A stretch of 64,000 bases of DNA from Myxococcota bacterium (GTDB taxonomy: Bacteria > Myxococcota_A > Bradymonadia > UBA7976 > UBA1532). How positions within the stretch are numbered: the stretch's first letter is position 1; every line of letters starts with the position of its first letter. Under the pieces are notes generated by a model. It saw only the letters and a program-made list of their open reading frames with translations, ran no database searches and was not told the DNA's origin. The translations under genes and the position numbers were made by a program. The stretch spans positions 16,245 through 80,244 of the forward strand of contig JAKLJY010000024.1 of the NCBI GenBank assembly GCA_023150895.1. The letters are read 5' to 3'. This document shows, in pieces, positions 22,966 through 31,721 of this stretch.

Positions 22966-24577
22966 CGCTTGGCGACGGTACTGGTTCGGGCACGAAGTCC
23001 TCCGGACGCGGCTTGCGCTCTGGCGGCTCGTCTTCTTCGGTCTCCTGGCAGTGGACTTCTGGTTCGTTCTTTTGCCGCATGCCCCGCGATTCGGGGCCGC
23101 CGACTTCAACGTCTCGCAGGTGCCCTTCCTCGATCCGTATCTCCCCTTGCCTTCGCCAGGGATCGTCGGCCCGCTCTACCTGCTCGGGGGACTACTCGCC
23201 CTCTCGGTCGCCCTCGGCGTCCGGCCCCGGCGCTGTCTCGCGCTGCTGGCGCCGATCTACGTAGGCGTCTACGCCTGGAGTCAGTCCGACAGCTACCAGC
23301 ACCACTACCTGATCTGTCTGCTGCTGATCCTCGCGCTCTTCGTGCCCGCGCAGGCATGGACGCTGCCTGCGCCGGGAGAGCCGCCCGCCATCCGGAGCTG
23401 GGCCCTTCGCCTCGTCTACGTCCAGATCGGCCTGATGTATGCGTGGACGGGCGTGACGAAGCACACGCCCGTCTGGCTGGACGGCACGACGCTCGACCAG
23501 ATCGTCACGTGCGAGCCCCGGGAGCACCTGCGCTGGCTCTCGGGGGTGACCGGCTGGTCGGCGGAGGCGACCCTCTCGGCGGCTTCGGTGGCGGTCATGG
23601 TCGGCGAGTACCTGGCCGGCCTGATCTACCTCGTGCGGCCGCTCTGGGTGCTCGGCATGGGGCTGATCCCGTTGTTCCATCTCGGGGTCGAATGGCTCGG
23701 CCTCGACATCGAACTCTTCTCCTACTACATGATCGGCACGAATCTGATTCTGCTCGCGCCGGACGCCCTCATCGAGCGCACCGCGCGGCTCGTCGCTCGC
23801 TGGTTGTCGCCCGCCGTCCGATGGCATCGGGCGCTGGTCGAGCAAAGACCCCTCGCGGAGGCGCCGGCGCGGCTCGTGGCGGTGGTCGCGGCCTTTTCGG
23901 CCGGGGCCATCGCGTTCAGCGTGCCCTACGTCGGCGCCGGCACGGCGGGGGCCCTCGTCGGCGGGGCGACCCTTTTCGTCTTGTGGCCCGGCAATGCAGA
24001 GGCGCGGGGCGCGCTGCGGTTCCGGGCGATGGGCGTCCTGGTCGCGGCGCTCGCGCTCGGGGCGACCGCCCACGGCTCCGGGACGGCCTATACGTACTAT
24101 CGGCAGTGGGCCGGGTTTCAGCGACGGCAAGGCGACGAGGCCGAGGCGGCGCGCCTGTACGCGCTGGCCAACCAGGCGGCCGGCGACGCGCCCGCCCGCC
24201 ACCTGACGCTCGCTCGACTCGAGGCCCGCAGGGGCGGCCCCGCCGCCGCAGTGGCCCTGGTCGAGGAGGACCTCCGCCGGCAGCAGGCACACCTCGACTC
24301 GACGCTCGCGTCGCCGACGACGGCGGAGGCGTGGCTCGCGCGCGGCAAGACGGCGCGCGCGCTCGCCGACGCGCTCGGGTTCGCGGCGGAGCTCTGGCCC
24401 GCGGTCGGACGCGCGGCCGAGGTCGCCCTCCTGCGTGAACACCGCGCTGCCGCGCTCCGACTGGCCCGGGAGGCCTTTCTCGAGAACGCCCGGCTCGATC
24501 CCGCCTGTGGCGCCGGTCGGATGGAGGCCGCCCGACTCGGAGGGGCCGCAGGCGCAGAAGGAGCCGGAGAGCCATGA
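22958..24577 (+). CDS. HTTM-domain membrane protein with C-terminal helical repeats
   Basis: 539 aa. Residues about 25-330 contain many transmembrane helices in the HTTM pattern (horizontally transferred transmembrane domain, shared with vitamin-K-dependent gamma-carboxylase). Characteristic parts are LALWRLVFFGLLAVDFWF, SDSYQHHYLICLLL, LMYAWTGVTKHTPVW and FHLGVEWLGLDIELFSYYM. A further pair of membrane helices follows. Residues about 395-535 are soluble Ala/Arg-rich helices resembling TPR repeats, which is unusual for HTTM proteins. Whether it has carboxylase-like chemistry cannot be told. It overlaps its Cys-rich partner upstream and nth downstream (ATGA). Confidence 0.82.
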   Translation: MADAWRRYWFGHEVLRTRLALWRLVFFGLLAVDFWFVLLPHAPRFGAADFNVSQVPFLDPYLPLPSPGIVGPLYLLGGLLALSVALGVRPRRCLALLAPIYVGVYAWSQSDSYQHHYLICLLLILALFVPAQAWTLPAPGEPPAIRSWALRLVYVQIGLMYAWTGVTKHTPVWLDGTTLDQIVTCEPREHLRWLSGVTGWSAEATLSAASVAVMVGEYLAGLIYLVRPLWVLGMGLIPLFHLGVEWLGLDIELFSYYMIGTNLILLAPDALIERTARLVARWLSPAVRWHRALVEQRPLAEAPARLVAVVAAFSAGAIAFSVPYVGAGTAGALVGGATLFVLWPGNAEARGALRFRAMGVLVAALALGATAHGSGTAYTYYRQWAGFQRRQGDEAEAARLYALANQAAGDAPARHLTLARLEARRGGPAAAVALVEEDLRRQQAHLDSTLASPTTAEAWLARGKTARALADALGFAAELWPAVGRAAEVALLREHRAAALRLAREAFLENARLDPACGAGRMEAARLGGAAGAEGAGEP

Positions 24578-25242
24578 CGACGCCCCGACACACGCAGGCA
24601 CGGCAGCCACCGGACATCGACCGTATCGCCCGGCTCGGTGTGGCGCTCGATGCGCTGTTTCCCGAGCCGCGCTGCGCGCTCGACTACCGCGACGCGTTCG
24701 AGCTGCTGGTGGCGACGGTCCTGTCCGCCCAGTCGACGGATGTCGCGGTCAACCGCGCCACCCCTGCCCTGTTCGCGCGGTTCCCGGGGCCGGCTGCGCT
24801 CGCAGCGGCGGCGCCCGAGGACGTCATCCCGTTCATCCGCGCGCTCGGCCTCTACAACAACAAGGCCCGCGCGCTCGTCGGCCTCGCGCGCGACCTGCAA
24901 GGGCGCCATGGCGGCGCAGTGCCTGCCGACCTCTCCGCCCTGATCGCGCTCCCCGGGGTGGCGCGCAAGACCGCCAACGTCGTTCTGCAAAACGCGTTCG
25001 GCGTGGTCGAGGGCTTCGTGGTCGACACGCACGTCAGCCGACTCGCCGGTCGGCTCGGCCTTTCAGCGGGCGGGACGCCCGACGCCATCGAGCGGGATCT
25101 CATGGCGGCCTTTCCGCGAGCCGAGTGGGCACGACGCTCGCATCAGCTCATCCTGCACGGCCGTCAGACGTGCGATGCGCGTCGCCCGCGATGCGGGGAC
25201 TGCACATTGGCCCCCGATTGTCCGGCTCGCGGCGCACCGTGA
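24574..25242 (+). CDS. nth: Endonuclease III (DNA glycosylase/AP lyase)
   Basis: 222 aa, normal for Nth, which removes oxidised pyrimidines. The helix-hairpin-helix LPGVARKTAN carries the catalytic Lys; VDTHVSR carries the catalytic Asp. The four Cys of the 4Fe-4S cluster are spaced C-x6-C-x2-C-x5-C at the C-terminus (CDARRPRCGDCTLAPDC). LLVATVLSAQSTD is the usual N-terminal motif. Its start overlaps the HTTM stop (ATGA) and its stop overlaps lpxH (GTGA). Confidence 0.96.
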   Translation: MTTPRHTQARQPPDIDRIARLGVALDALFPEPRCALDYRDAFELLVATVLSAQSTDVAVNRATPALFARFPGPAALAAAAPEDVIPFIRALGLYNNKARALVGLARDLQGRHGGAVPADLSALIALPGVARKTANVVLQNAFGVVEGFVVDTHVSRLAGRLGLSAGGTPDAIERDLMAAFPRAEWARRSHQLILHGRQTCDARRPRCGDCTLAPDCPARGAP

Positions 25243-26018
25243 AGCCGACCTATTTTCTCAGCGATCTCCACCTCCGCAGCCCGGACGACGACCGGACGCG
25301 GCGGGCGCTCCGGTTCCTGCGAGCGCGCGCGGGCGAAGCGGAGACGGTCTACCTGGTCGGGGACGTGTTCGACCTCTGGCTCGGTTATCGCTCGGCCATC
25401 TTCAGCGCCCACTTCCCCGTCCTGCGCGCCCTCGCCGATCTGGTGGACGCCGGGACGCGGGTCGTGCTCTTCCCGGGCAACCATGACCCGGACTCGGGCG
25501 CCTTCCTGCGGGAGCACCTCGGCATCACGGTGGCGGCGGAGCCCTACACGACGACGTTGGGCGGTCGCACGGTGTGGCTCGAGCACGGGGACGTGCACGA
25601 TCCGCGGGCGCCGTGGCGGCGCGTGGTGAACCGCCTGGCGCGGCACCCCCTGGTCCATGCCATGGCGCGCGCCGTCCACCCCGACGCGCTGTGGAGCGCG
25701 GCGCGCCTTTACGGAGACGTGCTGCGCGGCGCGAAGGGATACCACGGACTCCCCCCCGGGTTGATTGAACGGTTTCTGCCCGCACGCGCGGCCGCCGGCG
25801 CCGATGTGGTGATCATCGGGCACTACCACCGAGCGCTGAGCCACCTCGCGCACGTTGCCGGTCGCGACGTCGAGTTTTTCGTCCTGGGCGACTGGGTCGA
25901 GCACCACACGTACCTGCGGCAGGATGCCACCGGGTTTCACCTGTTGCGCGACCGGGGCGCCGCCCCCCCGGAGACGCTCCCCCGGGGCGACCACCCGCCC
26001 CCCGGCGCGCCGGCCTGA
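25239..26018 (+). CDS. lpxH: UDP-2,3-diacylglucosamine hydrolase
   Basis: 259 aa. A calcineurin-like metallophosphoesterase with the LpxH order of metal motifs: SDLHL at the N-terminus, GDVFDLW, PGNHD, LEHGDVHD and GHYHRA. LpxH hydrolyses the UDP-diacylglucosamine intermediate of lipid A synthesis at the inner membrane; its presence supports a lipid-A-containing outer membrane. The start is GTG 25239, overlapping the nth stop. The last about 25 residues are Pro/Gly-rich and add nothing recognisable. The DLW after GDVF favours LpxH over generic phosphoesterases. Confidence 0.85.
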   Translation: MKPTYFLSDLHLRSPDDDRTRRALRFLRARAGEAETVYLVGDVFDLWLGYRSAIFSAHFPVLRALADLVDAGTRVVLFPGNHDPDSGAFLREHLGITVAAEPYTTTLGGRTVWLEHGDVHDPRAPWRRVVNRLARHPLVHAMARAVHPDALWSAARLYGDVLRGAKGYHGLPPGLIERFLPARAAAGADVVIIGHYHRALSHLAHVAGRDVEFFVLGDWVEHHTYLRQDATGFHLLRDRGAAPPETLPRGDHPPPGAPA

Positions 26019-26115
26019 CCGAGTCGCCCGCCCCGACGGCGTCCCCGCTCGCAAAAGCGTTTCACAGGGCGGGCCGCGCTGCTACGGTGCGGTCGCTGAG
26101 ACGAAGAGACGAGAG

Positions 26116-28836
26116 ATGGCACACGAGGACACGCTCTACCTGGTCGACGGGTCTGGGTTCATTTTCCGGGCCTACTTCGGGCTGCGGACGCCCATGACGG
26201 CGGCCGACGGCACCCCGACCAATGCCGTCTTCGGTTTCATGCGCCTGCTGATGGCGCTGCTCAAGGAACGCAACCCGGCTCACGTGGCCGTGGTCTTCGA
26301 CCCGAAAGGCGGTTCGTTCCGGAGCACGCTCTACGAGGCCTACAAAGCCAACCGCCAGGAGCCCCCGGACGACCTCAAACCCCAGTTCGCCTTGTGTCGA
26401 GAGGCCACGACCGCGCTCGGTATCCCCGCCCTCGAGGTCGCAGGGTACGAGGCCGACGACGTCATCGGCACGCTGGCGACGCGCTGGACGGAGACCGGCC
26501 GGCCGTGCGTGGTCGTCACCGCCGACAAGGACATGATGCAGCTCGTCGGCGATCTCATTCGCCTGCACGACGGCAAAGAGAAGGAGATCGGCCGCGCCGA
26601 GGTCATCGAGCGTTTCGGTGTGCCGCCGGAGCGGGTGATCGACGTCCTCGGACTCGCCGGTGATGCTTCGGACAACATCCCCGGTGTGCCCGGCATCGGT
26701 GAGAAGACGGCCGCGTTGCTCCTTCAGGAGCACGGGGATCTCGAGTCGCTCCTCGCCCGGGCCGGGGAGATCAAGGGCAAACGGGGGGCGGCGCTCGTCG
26801 AGCACGCCGACATGGCCCGGCTCTCGGCCCGGCTTGCCACGATCGTCCGGGATGCGCCCATCGAACTCGACGAGGCTGCCCTCGCCCGGACGCCACCGGC
26901 ACCGGCGGCGCTCACGGACTTCCTGCGTCGCATGAAGTTCAACCAGTTCTTGAAGGAATTGGGGCTGAGTGCTCCTGATGAAAAGACAAACCGCCAGATC
27001 GACCGCTCGGTCTACCGGACGGTGCTCTCCCCCGAGGCGCTCGCCGCGACGGTCGCCGAGATCCGGGCTGCGGGTCGACTCTCATTCGATCTCGAGACCA
27101 CGGGGCTCGACACCCTGACGGCCCGCATCGTCGGGTTCGCGTTGGCCTGGGCACCCGGTCAGGCGGTCTACGTCCCGGTCGCGCACGTCTATCCGGGCGC
27201 GCCGGAGCAGCTCTCCAAGGGCGACGTCGTCGACGCGCTGCGTCCGTTGCTGTCTGATCCCGAGTTTCCGAAGCTCGGCCAGAACGTGAAGTACGAGTGG
27301 CAGGTCCTGAACCGGGACGTCGGGGTCGACTACCGCGGCGTGGCCGGAGACTCCATGCTGGCGGCCTATCTGCTCGACGCGAATCGCCGCGCGTTCAACC
27401 TCGACGAACTCTCCGCCGAGTACCTCGGCCACCGGATGCTCGGGTTCCAGGAGGTCACGGCACGCGCAGGGGCGGACGGGCCGGCCAACGCCAACGACGG
27501 GCGCTTCGGGCGGGTGGACGTCGCGACGGCGACGCAGTACGCCGCCGAGGACGCCGACGTGGCCCTCCGACTCTGCGACACCCTGCATCCCCGCCTGGTC
27601 GAGAACGGCCTCGACCCGTTGTACCGCGCGATCGAGCTGCCCCTGGCCCGGGTCCTCGCCCGCATGGAGCTGTGGGGCATTCGGTTGGATCCGACGATGC
27701 TCCGCGATCAGTCCCGCAAATTTGCGGGCCGCATCGGCGACCTCGAACGCGAGATTCACGACCTCGCTGGCGGACCGTTCAACGTCGGGAGCACAAAGCA
27801 GCTCGGTGACATCCTCTTCGAGCGCCTGCAGCTTCCGACGGGCAAGAAGACCAAGACGGGATACAGCACGGATCAGGCGGTCCTCGAGGGGCTCGCGACG
27901 AAGCACCCCCTCCCGAGGCTGGTGCTCGAGTACCGCCACCTGACCAAGTTGAAGAGCACCTACCTCGACACGCTGCCGACGCTCATCCACCCGGTCACGG
28001 CGCGGCTGCACACCTCGTTTCGCCAGGCCGTGGCGGCCACGGGCCGTCTGTCGAGCAGCGATCCGAATCTGCAGAACATCCCCATCCGAACCCAGGACGG
28101 CCGCGACATCCGAAGGGCGTTCGTCGCCGAGCCCGGATGGCGTCTTCTGAGCGCCGACTACAGCCAGATTGAGCTCCGCGTGCTGGCACACGTTTCGGCT
28201 GATCCCGGGCTGCGCGCCGCCTTCGCGGACGGTGCGGATGTCCACGCCCGGACCGCTGCGCAGGTCTTCGGGATCCCGCAGTCGGAGGTCACGCCGGAGC
28301 AGCGCCGGCAGGCCAAGGCCATCAACTTCGGGCTGATCTATGGCATGGGGCCGTTTCGCCTCGCGGGCGAACTCGGCATCCAGCAAGCCGATGCCAAGCG
28401 CATCATCGAGCGCTATTTCGAGCAGTACCCGGGGGTCAAGGCCTTCTTCGAACGGGTCCTGACGGAGGCGCGCACCACGAAGTCGGTGCGGACGTTGTTC
28501 GGTCGGGTTCGGGGCATCCCCGAGATCGACAGCACCAACGGCACGCTGAGGCAGGGGGCGGAGCGCGTCGCCCTCAACACCCCCATTCAGGGGACCGCGG
28601 CCGATCTCCTCAAGGTGGCCATGATCCGCCTCGATGCTGCCCTCGAAGCCGCCGGACATCGGTCGCGCATTCTGCTGACCGTGCACGACGAGCTCGTGCT
28701 CGAGGTCCCGGAGGACGAACTCGAGGTCGTCCCTGCGCTCGTTCGCCGCGAAATGGAGGGCGCCGGTGATGGCCGCCTCGACGTGCCCCTGGTCGTCGAG
28801 ATGGGGTCGGGCCTCAACTGGGCCGAGATCCACTGA
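26116..28836 (+). CDS. polA: DNA polymerase I
   Basis: 906 aa with all three domains. The 5'-3' nuclease (residues 1-290) has YLVDGSGFIFRAYF, DPKGGSFR and GLAGDASDNIPGVPGIGEKTA. The 3'-5' exonuclease region (about 305-490) has motif I DLETTG (Asp325, Glu327) and motif III YAAED (Tyr475, Asp479), but motif II reads NVKYE, with Glu394 where E. coli has Asp424. The polymerase (about 500-906) has SADYSQIELRVLAH, the O-helix RRQAKAINFGLIYG and VHDELVLEV. The start is ATG 26116 with a GA-rich leader; a weak -35/-10 pair (TTTCAC, 17 bases, TACGGT) lies at 26060-26088. Proofreading may be altered but is not clearly lost. Confidence 0.96.
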   Translation: MAHEDTLYLVDGSGFIFRAYFGLRTPMTAADGTPTNAVFGFMRLLMALLKERNPAHVAVVFDPKGGSFRSTLYEAYKANRQEPPDDLKPQFALCREATTALGIPALEVAGYEADDVIGTLATRWTETGRPCVVVTADKDMMQLVGDLIRLHDGKEKEIGRAEVIERFGVPPERVIDVLGLAGDASDNIPGVPGIGEKTAALLLQEHGDLESLLARAGEIKGKRGAALVEHADMARLSARLATIVRDAPIELDEAALARTPPAPAALTDFLRRMKFNQFLKELGLSAPDEKTNRQIDRSVYRTVLSPEALAATVAEIRAAGRLSFDLETTGLDTLTARIVGFALAWAPGQAVYVPVAHVYPGAPEQLSKGDVVDALRPLLSDPEFPKLGQNVKYEWQVLNRDVGVDYRGVAGDSMLAAYLLDANRRAFNLDELSAEYLGHRMLGFQEVTARAGADGPANANDGRFGRVDVATATQYAAEDADVALRLCDTLHPRLVENGLDPLYRAIELPLARVLARMELWGIRLDPTMLRDQSRKFAGRIGDLEREIHDLAGGPFNVGSTKQLGDILFERLQLPTGKKTKTGYSTDQAVLEGLATKHPLPRLVLEYRHLTKLKSTYLDTLPTLIHPVTARLHTSFRQAVAATGRLSSSDPNLQNIPIRTQDGRDIRRAFVAEPGWRLLSADYSQIELRVLAHVSADPGLRAAFADGADVHARTAAQVFGIPQSEVTPEQRRQAKAINFGLIYGMGPFRLAGELGIQQADAKRIIERYFEQYPGVKAFFERVLTEARTTKSVRTLFGRVRGIPEIDSTNGTLRQGAERVALNTPIQGTAADLLKVAMIRLDAALEAAGHRSRILLTVHDELVLEVPEDELEVVPALVRREMEGAGDGRLDVPLVVEMGSGLNWAEIH

Positions 28837-28841
28837 GGGCC

Positions 28842-30722
28842 ATGAACAGCAAGCCCCCAAGGCCGACCGAGCCGCCCGAAGGCGGTCCACCGACGGACGA
28901 CGAGGCGGTCGAGCGGGCCCTCGCCCCGCCTCCGCTCGACGCGCCGGCCCGGATTGAACTTCTCGAGACGGCGCTTGCGGCCGGCCAACGGCGCCTCGCG
29001 GGCATGCTCTCCATCGCCGCCAACCTTGCGCGCAGCCGCGAGCCCCGCCGTGCGATGAAGACCATCGTGGCCGAGATCTCGGCCTTGCTCGAGGCCGATC
29101 GCACCACGGTCTACGAGTACGACGCCGACCAGAACATGCTCCGCGGGCTGGCCGTGCAAGGCGAAACGGACGTCATGGTCGGCGTGCCCGTCGGGCACGG
29201 AATCGCGGGTCTCGTCGCCGCGCGCGGTCGCGCCATCAACCTCAAGGACGCCTACCTTCACCCTGCGTTCGACGCCAAGTTCGATCGCATGACGGGCTAC
29301 CGGACCCGGTCGATGCTCTGCGTCCCGATGCGGACACCGAACCGCGAGATCGTCGGCGTCGTGCAGGTGCTGAACAAACGCACCGGTTACTTCTCCGTCG
29401 ACGATCAGCATCTCCTCGAGGCCCTGGCCGCGCAGGCGGCGATCACCCTCGAGGCGTTGCATTTGCAGGTCCGCCTCGACACGAGCAACGCCGAGCTGCA
29501 CAGCCTGACGGAAGAGCTCAAGCAGCGGGTCAACGAGCTCGAGCTGCTCAATGCCATCGAACGGGCGACCGTCGACGCATCGGACGTGCCTTCCCTCGTT
29601 GCGCCCGTCCTCCTTCACGCCGCGCAGGTCGCTCGCGTCGAGGCGGCGGCGCTCTTTCTGCCCGGCGAGACCGGATACGGCCCCGTCTACGTGCGTGGAC
29701 CCGACGCCGAGGCACCACTCGAGCTGCTGCCCCGCGTCGAAATCGGAGAGGGGATCCTCGGTCGGACCGCCGCCGATGGCGAACCCCACGTCATCTCGGC
29801 GGGCGGCGAACGGGACGACGGCATCACGCGGACGTTGGGGAGCGGCGCGTCGCTCGTCGTCGCCGACGCCATCACCACGCCCCTCGTCGATGGTGAGCGC
29901 ACGGTCGGCGCGCTGGCTCTGGTCAACCGGCGCGGACGCGACCGACGGGATGCCGCGGAGGATACGCGGCTGGCGTATCTGATGGCCGGCCAGCTCGCCC
30001 GGGCCGTGGCCCGGATGAACGAACGTCAGTCGGCGCAGGCGCGGGACCGCCTGATGGCCATCGGCCAGATGCTCGGCGGCGTGTTGCACGATCTCCGCGG
30101 CCCGATGTCGATCATCAGCGGCTACAGCCAGCTCATGGCCGATCAGGACGACGCGGAGGAGCGGCGCGAGATGGCCGACGCGATTCGGCGTCAGGTCGCG
30201 CTCTTCAACGATATGACGCGCGAGCTGCTGAGCTTCGTTCGGGGCGAACGCACGGTCTTCGCGCGCCGCGTCTTCGTGAACAAATTCGTCGGTCAGGCCC
30301 GCGAGCTTCTCGAACCCGAATTTCGGGAACGCGGCATCGAGTTCGTGGTCGAAGATCACACCGAGGGCACGGCGTTCTTCGACGAGCCGAAGATGCTGCG
30401 TGTCGTCGCAAACATCGCTCGGAACGCCCGGCAGGCCATGGGCGATCACGGGCGCTTCACGTGGACGCTGCGCACGACGGAGGATGGGGCGACGGTGTTC
30501 GAAATGGCGGACACGGGACCCGGCATCCCGGAGGGCATCCGGGACAAACTCTTCGAGGCCTTCACGACCTCCGGCAAGGACGACGGCACGGGCCTCGGGC
30601 TCGCCATCGTCCGTCGAATCGTCGAGGACCACGGCGGTCAGGTCGCGTTCACGACGCAGACGGGTCAGGGCACGACGTTCACGCTGCGGCTGCCGCCCGC
30701 GCCGGCCGGGCGGACGTCGTGA
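28842..30722 (+). CDS. GAF-GAF sensor histidine kinase
   Basis: 626 aa, soluble (no membrane helix). GAF domain 1 spans about residues 65-210 and contains GVPVGHGIAGLVA, PAFDAKFD and VPMRTPNREIVGVVQVLNK. A coiled coil (about 210-235) leads to a second GAF-like domain (about 245-400, VEIGEGILGRTAADG). The HisKA helix has the phospho-acceptor His416 in VLHDLRGPMSII. The HATPase_c domain shows N (NIARNARQAM), G1 (DTGPGIPEG), F and G2 (GTGLGLAIVRRI) boxes. It starts 5 nt after polA and overlaps the TPR/HEAT lipoprotein gene (GTGA). No cognate full-length regulator is adjacent; the lone receiver at 5019 is a possible partner. The signal is unknown. Confidence 0.92.
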   Translation: MNSKPPRPTEPPEGGPPTDDEAVERALAPPPLDAPARIELLETALAAGQRRLAGMLSIAANLARSREPRRAMKTIVAEISALLEADRTTVYEYDADQNMLRGLAVQGETDVMVGVPVGHGIAGLVAARGRAINLKDAYLHPAFDAKFDRMTGYRTRSMLCVPMRTPNREIVGVVQVLNKRTGYFSVDDQHLLEALAAQAAITLEALHLQVRLDTSNAELHSLTEELKQRVNELELLNAIERATVDASDVPSLVAPVLLHAAQVARVEAAALFLPGETGYGPVYVRGPDAEAPLELLPRVEIGEGILGRTAADGEPHVISAGGERDDGITRTLGSGASLVVADAITTPLVDGERTVGALALVNRRGRDRRDAAEDTRLAYLMAGQLARAVARMNERQSAQARDRLMAIGQMLGGVLHDLRGPMSIISGYSQLMADQDDAEERREMADAIRRQVALFNDMTRELLSFVRGERTVFARRVFVNKFVGQARELLEPEFRERGIEFVVEDHTEGTAFFDEPKMLRVVANIARNARQAMGDHGRFTWTLRTTEDGATVFEMADTGPGIPEGIRDKLFEAFTTSGKDDGTGLGLAIVRRIVEDHGGQVAFTTQTGQGTTFTLRLPPAPAGRTS

Positions 30723-31669
30723 GCGGGTGGCCGAGGCGATCGCTGGCGCTCGGTCTGGCCGTGGCCGCTTGCCAGGGCGGGACCGGGAGGCCTCCGGCAG
30801 GGCCCGCGGAAGGCGCGCCTCCCCCCCCCTCCGTGTCGGTCCCCGCGTCGGCTGCACCGCCCACGCCACCGCCTGCCGTGGGCTCTGCCACGCCGTCCGA
30901 GATGCTGCCCGAGGGCACGCCGACCCAGCTCGCCGCGCTGAATGGCGCGAAGGTCGCCCTGGCGGCCGGGCGTGACCGGGAGGCCCTCACGGCTTTCCGC
31001 CAGGCGATGGAAGGCGGCCTCACGGGGACATCGGTGTCGGCGGCGTTGGCCGTGGCGGAGTTGCTTCAGGCGAAGGGCGGCTTCGAGGAGGCGGGGGCCC
31101 TCTATCGTGACCTCGTCGTTCGGGCGCGCTACGTCCCCGAGGTCCAATACACCGCCGGTCGGTTCTTCTGGACGTCGGGAGACGCCGCGCGCGCCCTCCT
31201 GGCGCTCACGACCGCCGTCTCGTTGCAGCCCGACTTTCTGCCCGCCTGGGAGTTGCTCGGCATCGTGCAGGCTCGCGCCGGCAAGAACACCGAGGCCGGG
31301 CGGACGCTGACGGAGTACGAGCTCCGCCTGAGCCGGCTCGTTGCGCGGTCGGCCGCGACCGACGTGCCGCCGGGCGATCGGCTCGCGGCGTTCGAGATGC
31401 TCTCCCTGCTGAGTGATGAACGGGCGCTCGACGGCTTGCTGGTCGGTCTTCGGGACAGCGAGCCCGACATCCGTCTGGCCGTCGCCGAGCTGCTCGTTGA
31501 AGAACCCGCCCCGCGCGCGCTCGAGGCCATTGCGCAGGCCGCGTTGGCCGAGAAGCATCCGCAGGCCCGGGCAGCGCTGGCGGGAGTCCTCGATCGAGCC
31601 CGGCGTCGGGCCGCCGCAGAGACGGCCACGCCCCTGCCCGCGTTGCCCCGCCCGTCGGCTGCCCCATGA
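30719..31669 (+). CDS. TPR/HEAT-repeat lipoprotein
   Basis: 316 aa. Lipobox LAVAAC at residues about 16-21 is followed by a low-complexity Pro/Ala stretch (to about residue 65). TPR-like helical pairs fill residues about 70-205 (ALNGAKVALAAGRDREALTAFRQAM; YTAGRFFWTSGDAARALLAL), and a HEAT-like segment occupies about 220-295 (RALDGLLVGLRDSEPDIRLAVAELL). The start is GTG 30719, overlapping the kinase stop. It is probably anchored in the outer membrane facing the periplasm. A scaffold for a protein complex is the likely role. It lies between the histidine kinase and the CHAT-like protein on the same strand. Confidence 0.78.
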   Translation: MSGWPRRSLALGLAVAACQGGTGRPPAGPAEGAPPPPSVSVPASAAPPTPPPAVGSATPSEMLPEGTPTQLAALNGAKVALAAGRDREALTAFRQAMEGGLTGTSVSAALAVAELLQAKGGFEEAGALYRDLVVRARYVPEVQYTAGRFFWTSGDAARALLALTTAVSLQPDFLPAWELLGIVQARAGKNTEAGRTLTEYELRLSRLVARSAATDVPPGDRLAAFEMLSLLSDERALDGLLVGLRDSEPDIRLAVAELLVEEPAPRALEAIAQAALAEKHPQARAALAGVLDRARRRAAAETATPLPALPRPSAAP

Positions 31670-31721
31670 ACGGGGCGTGCCCCTTCTGAACACAAGGACG
31701 GGCGTCGCCCGCGCGTGTCCC

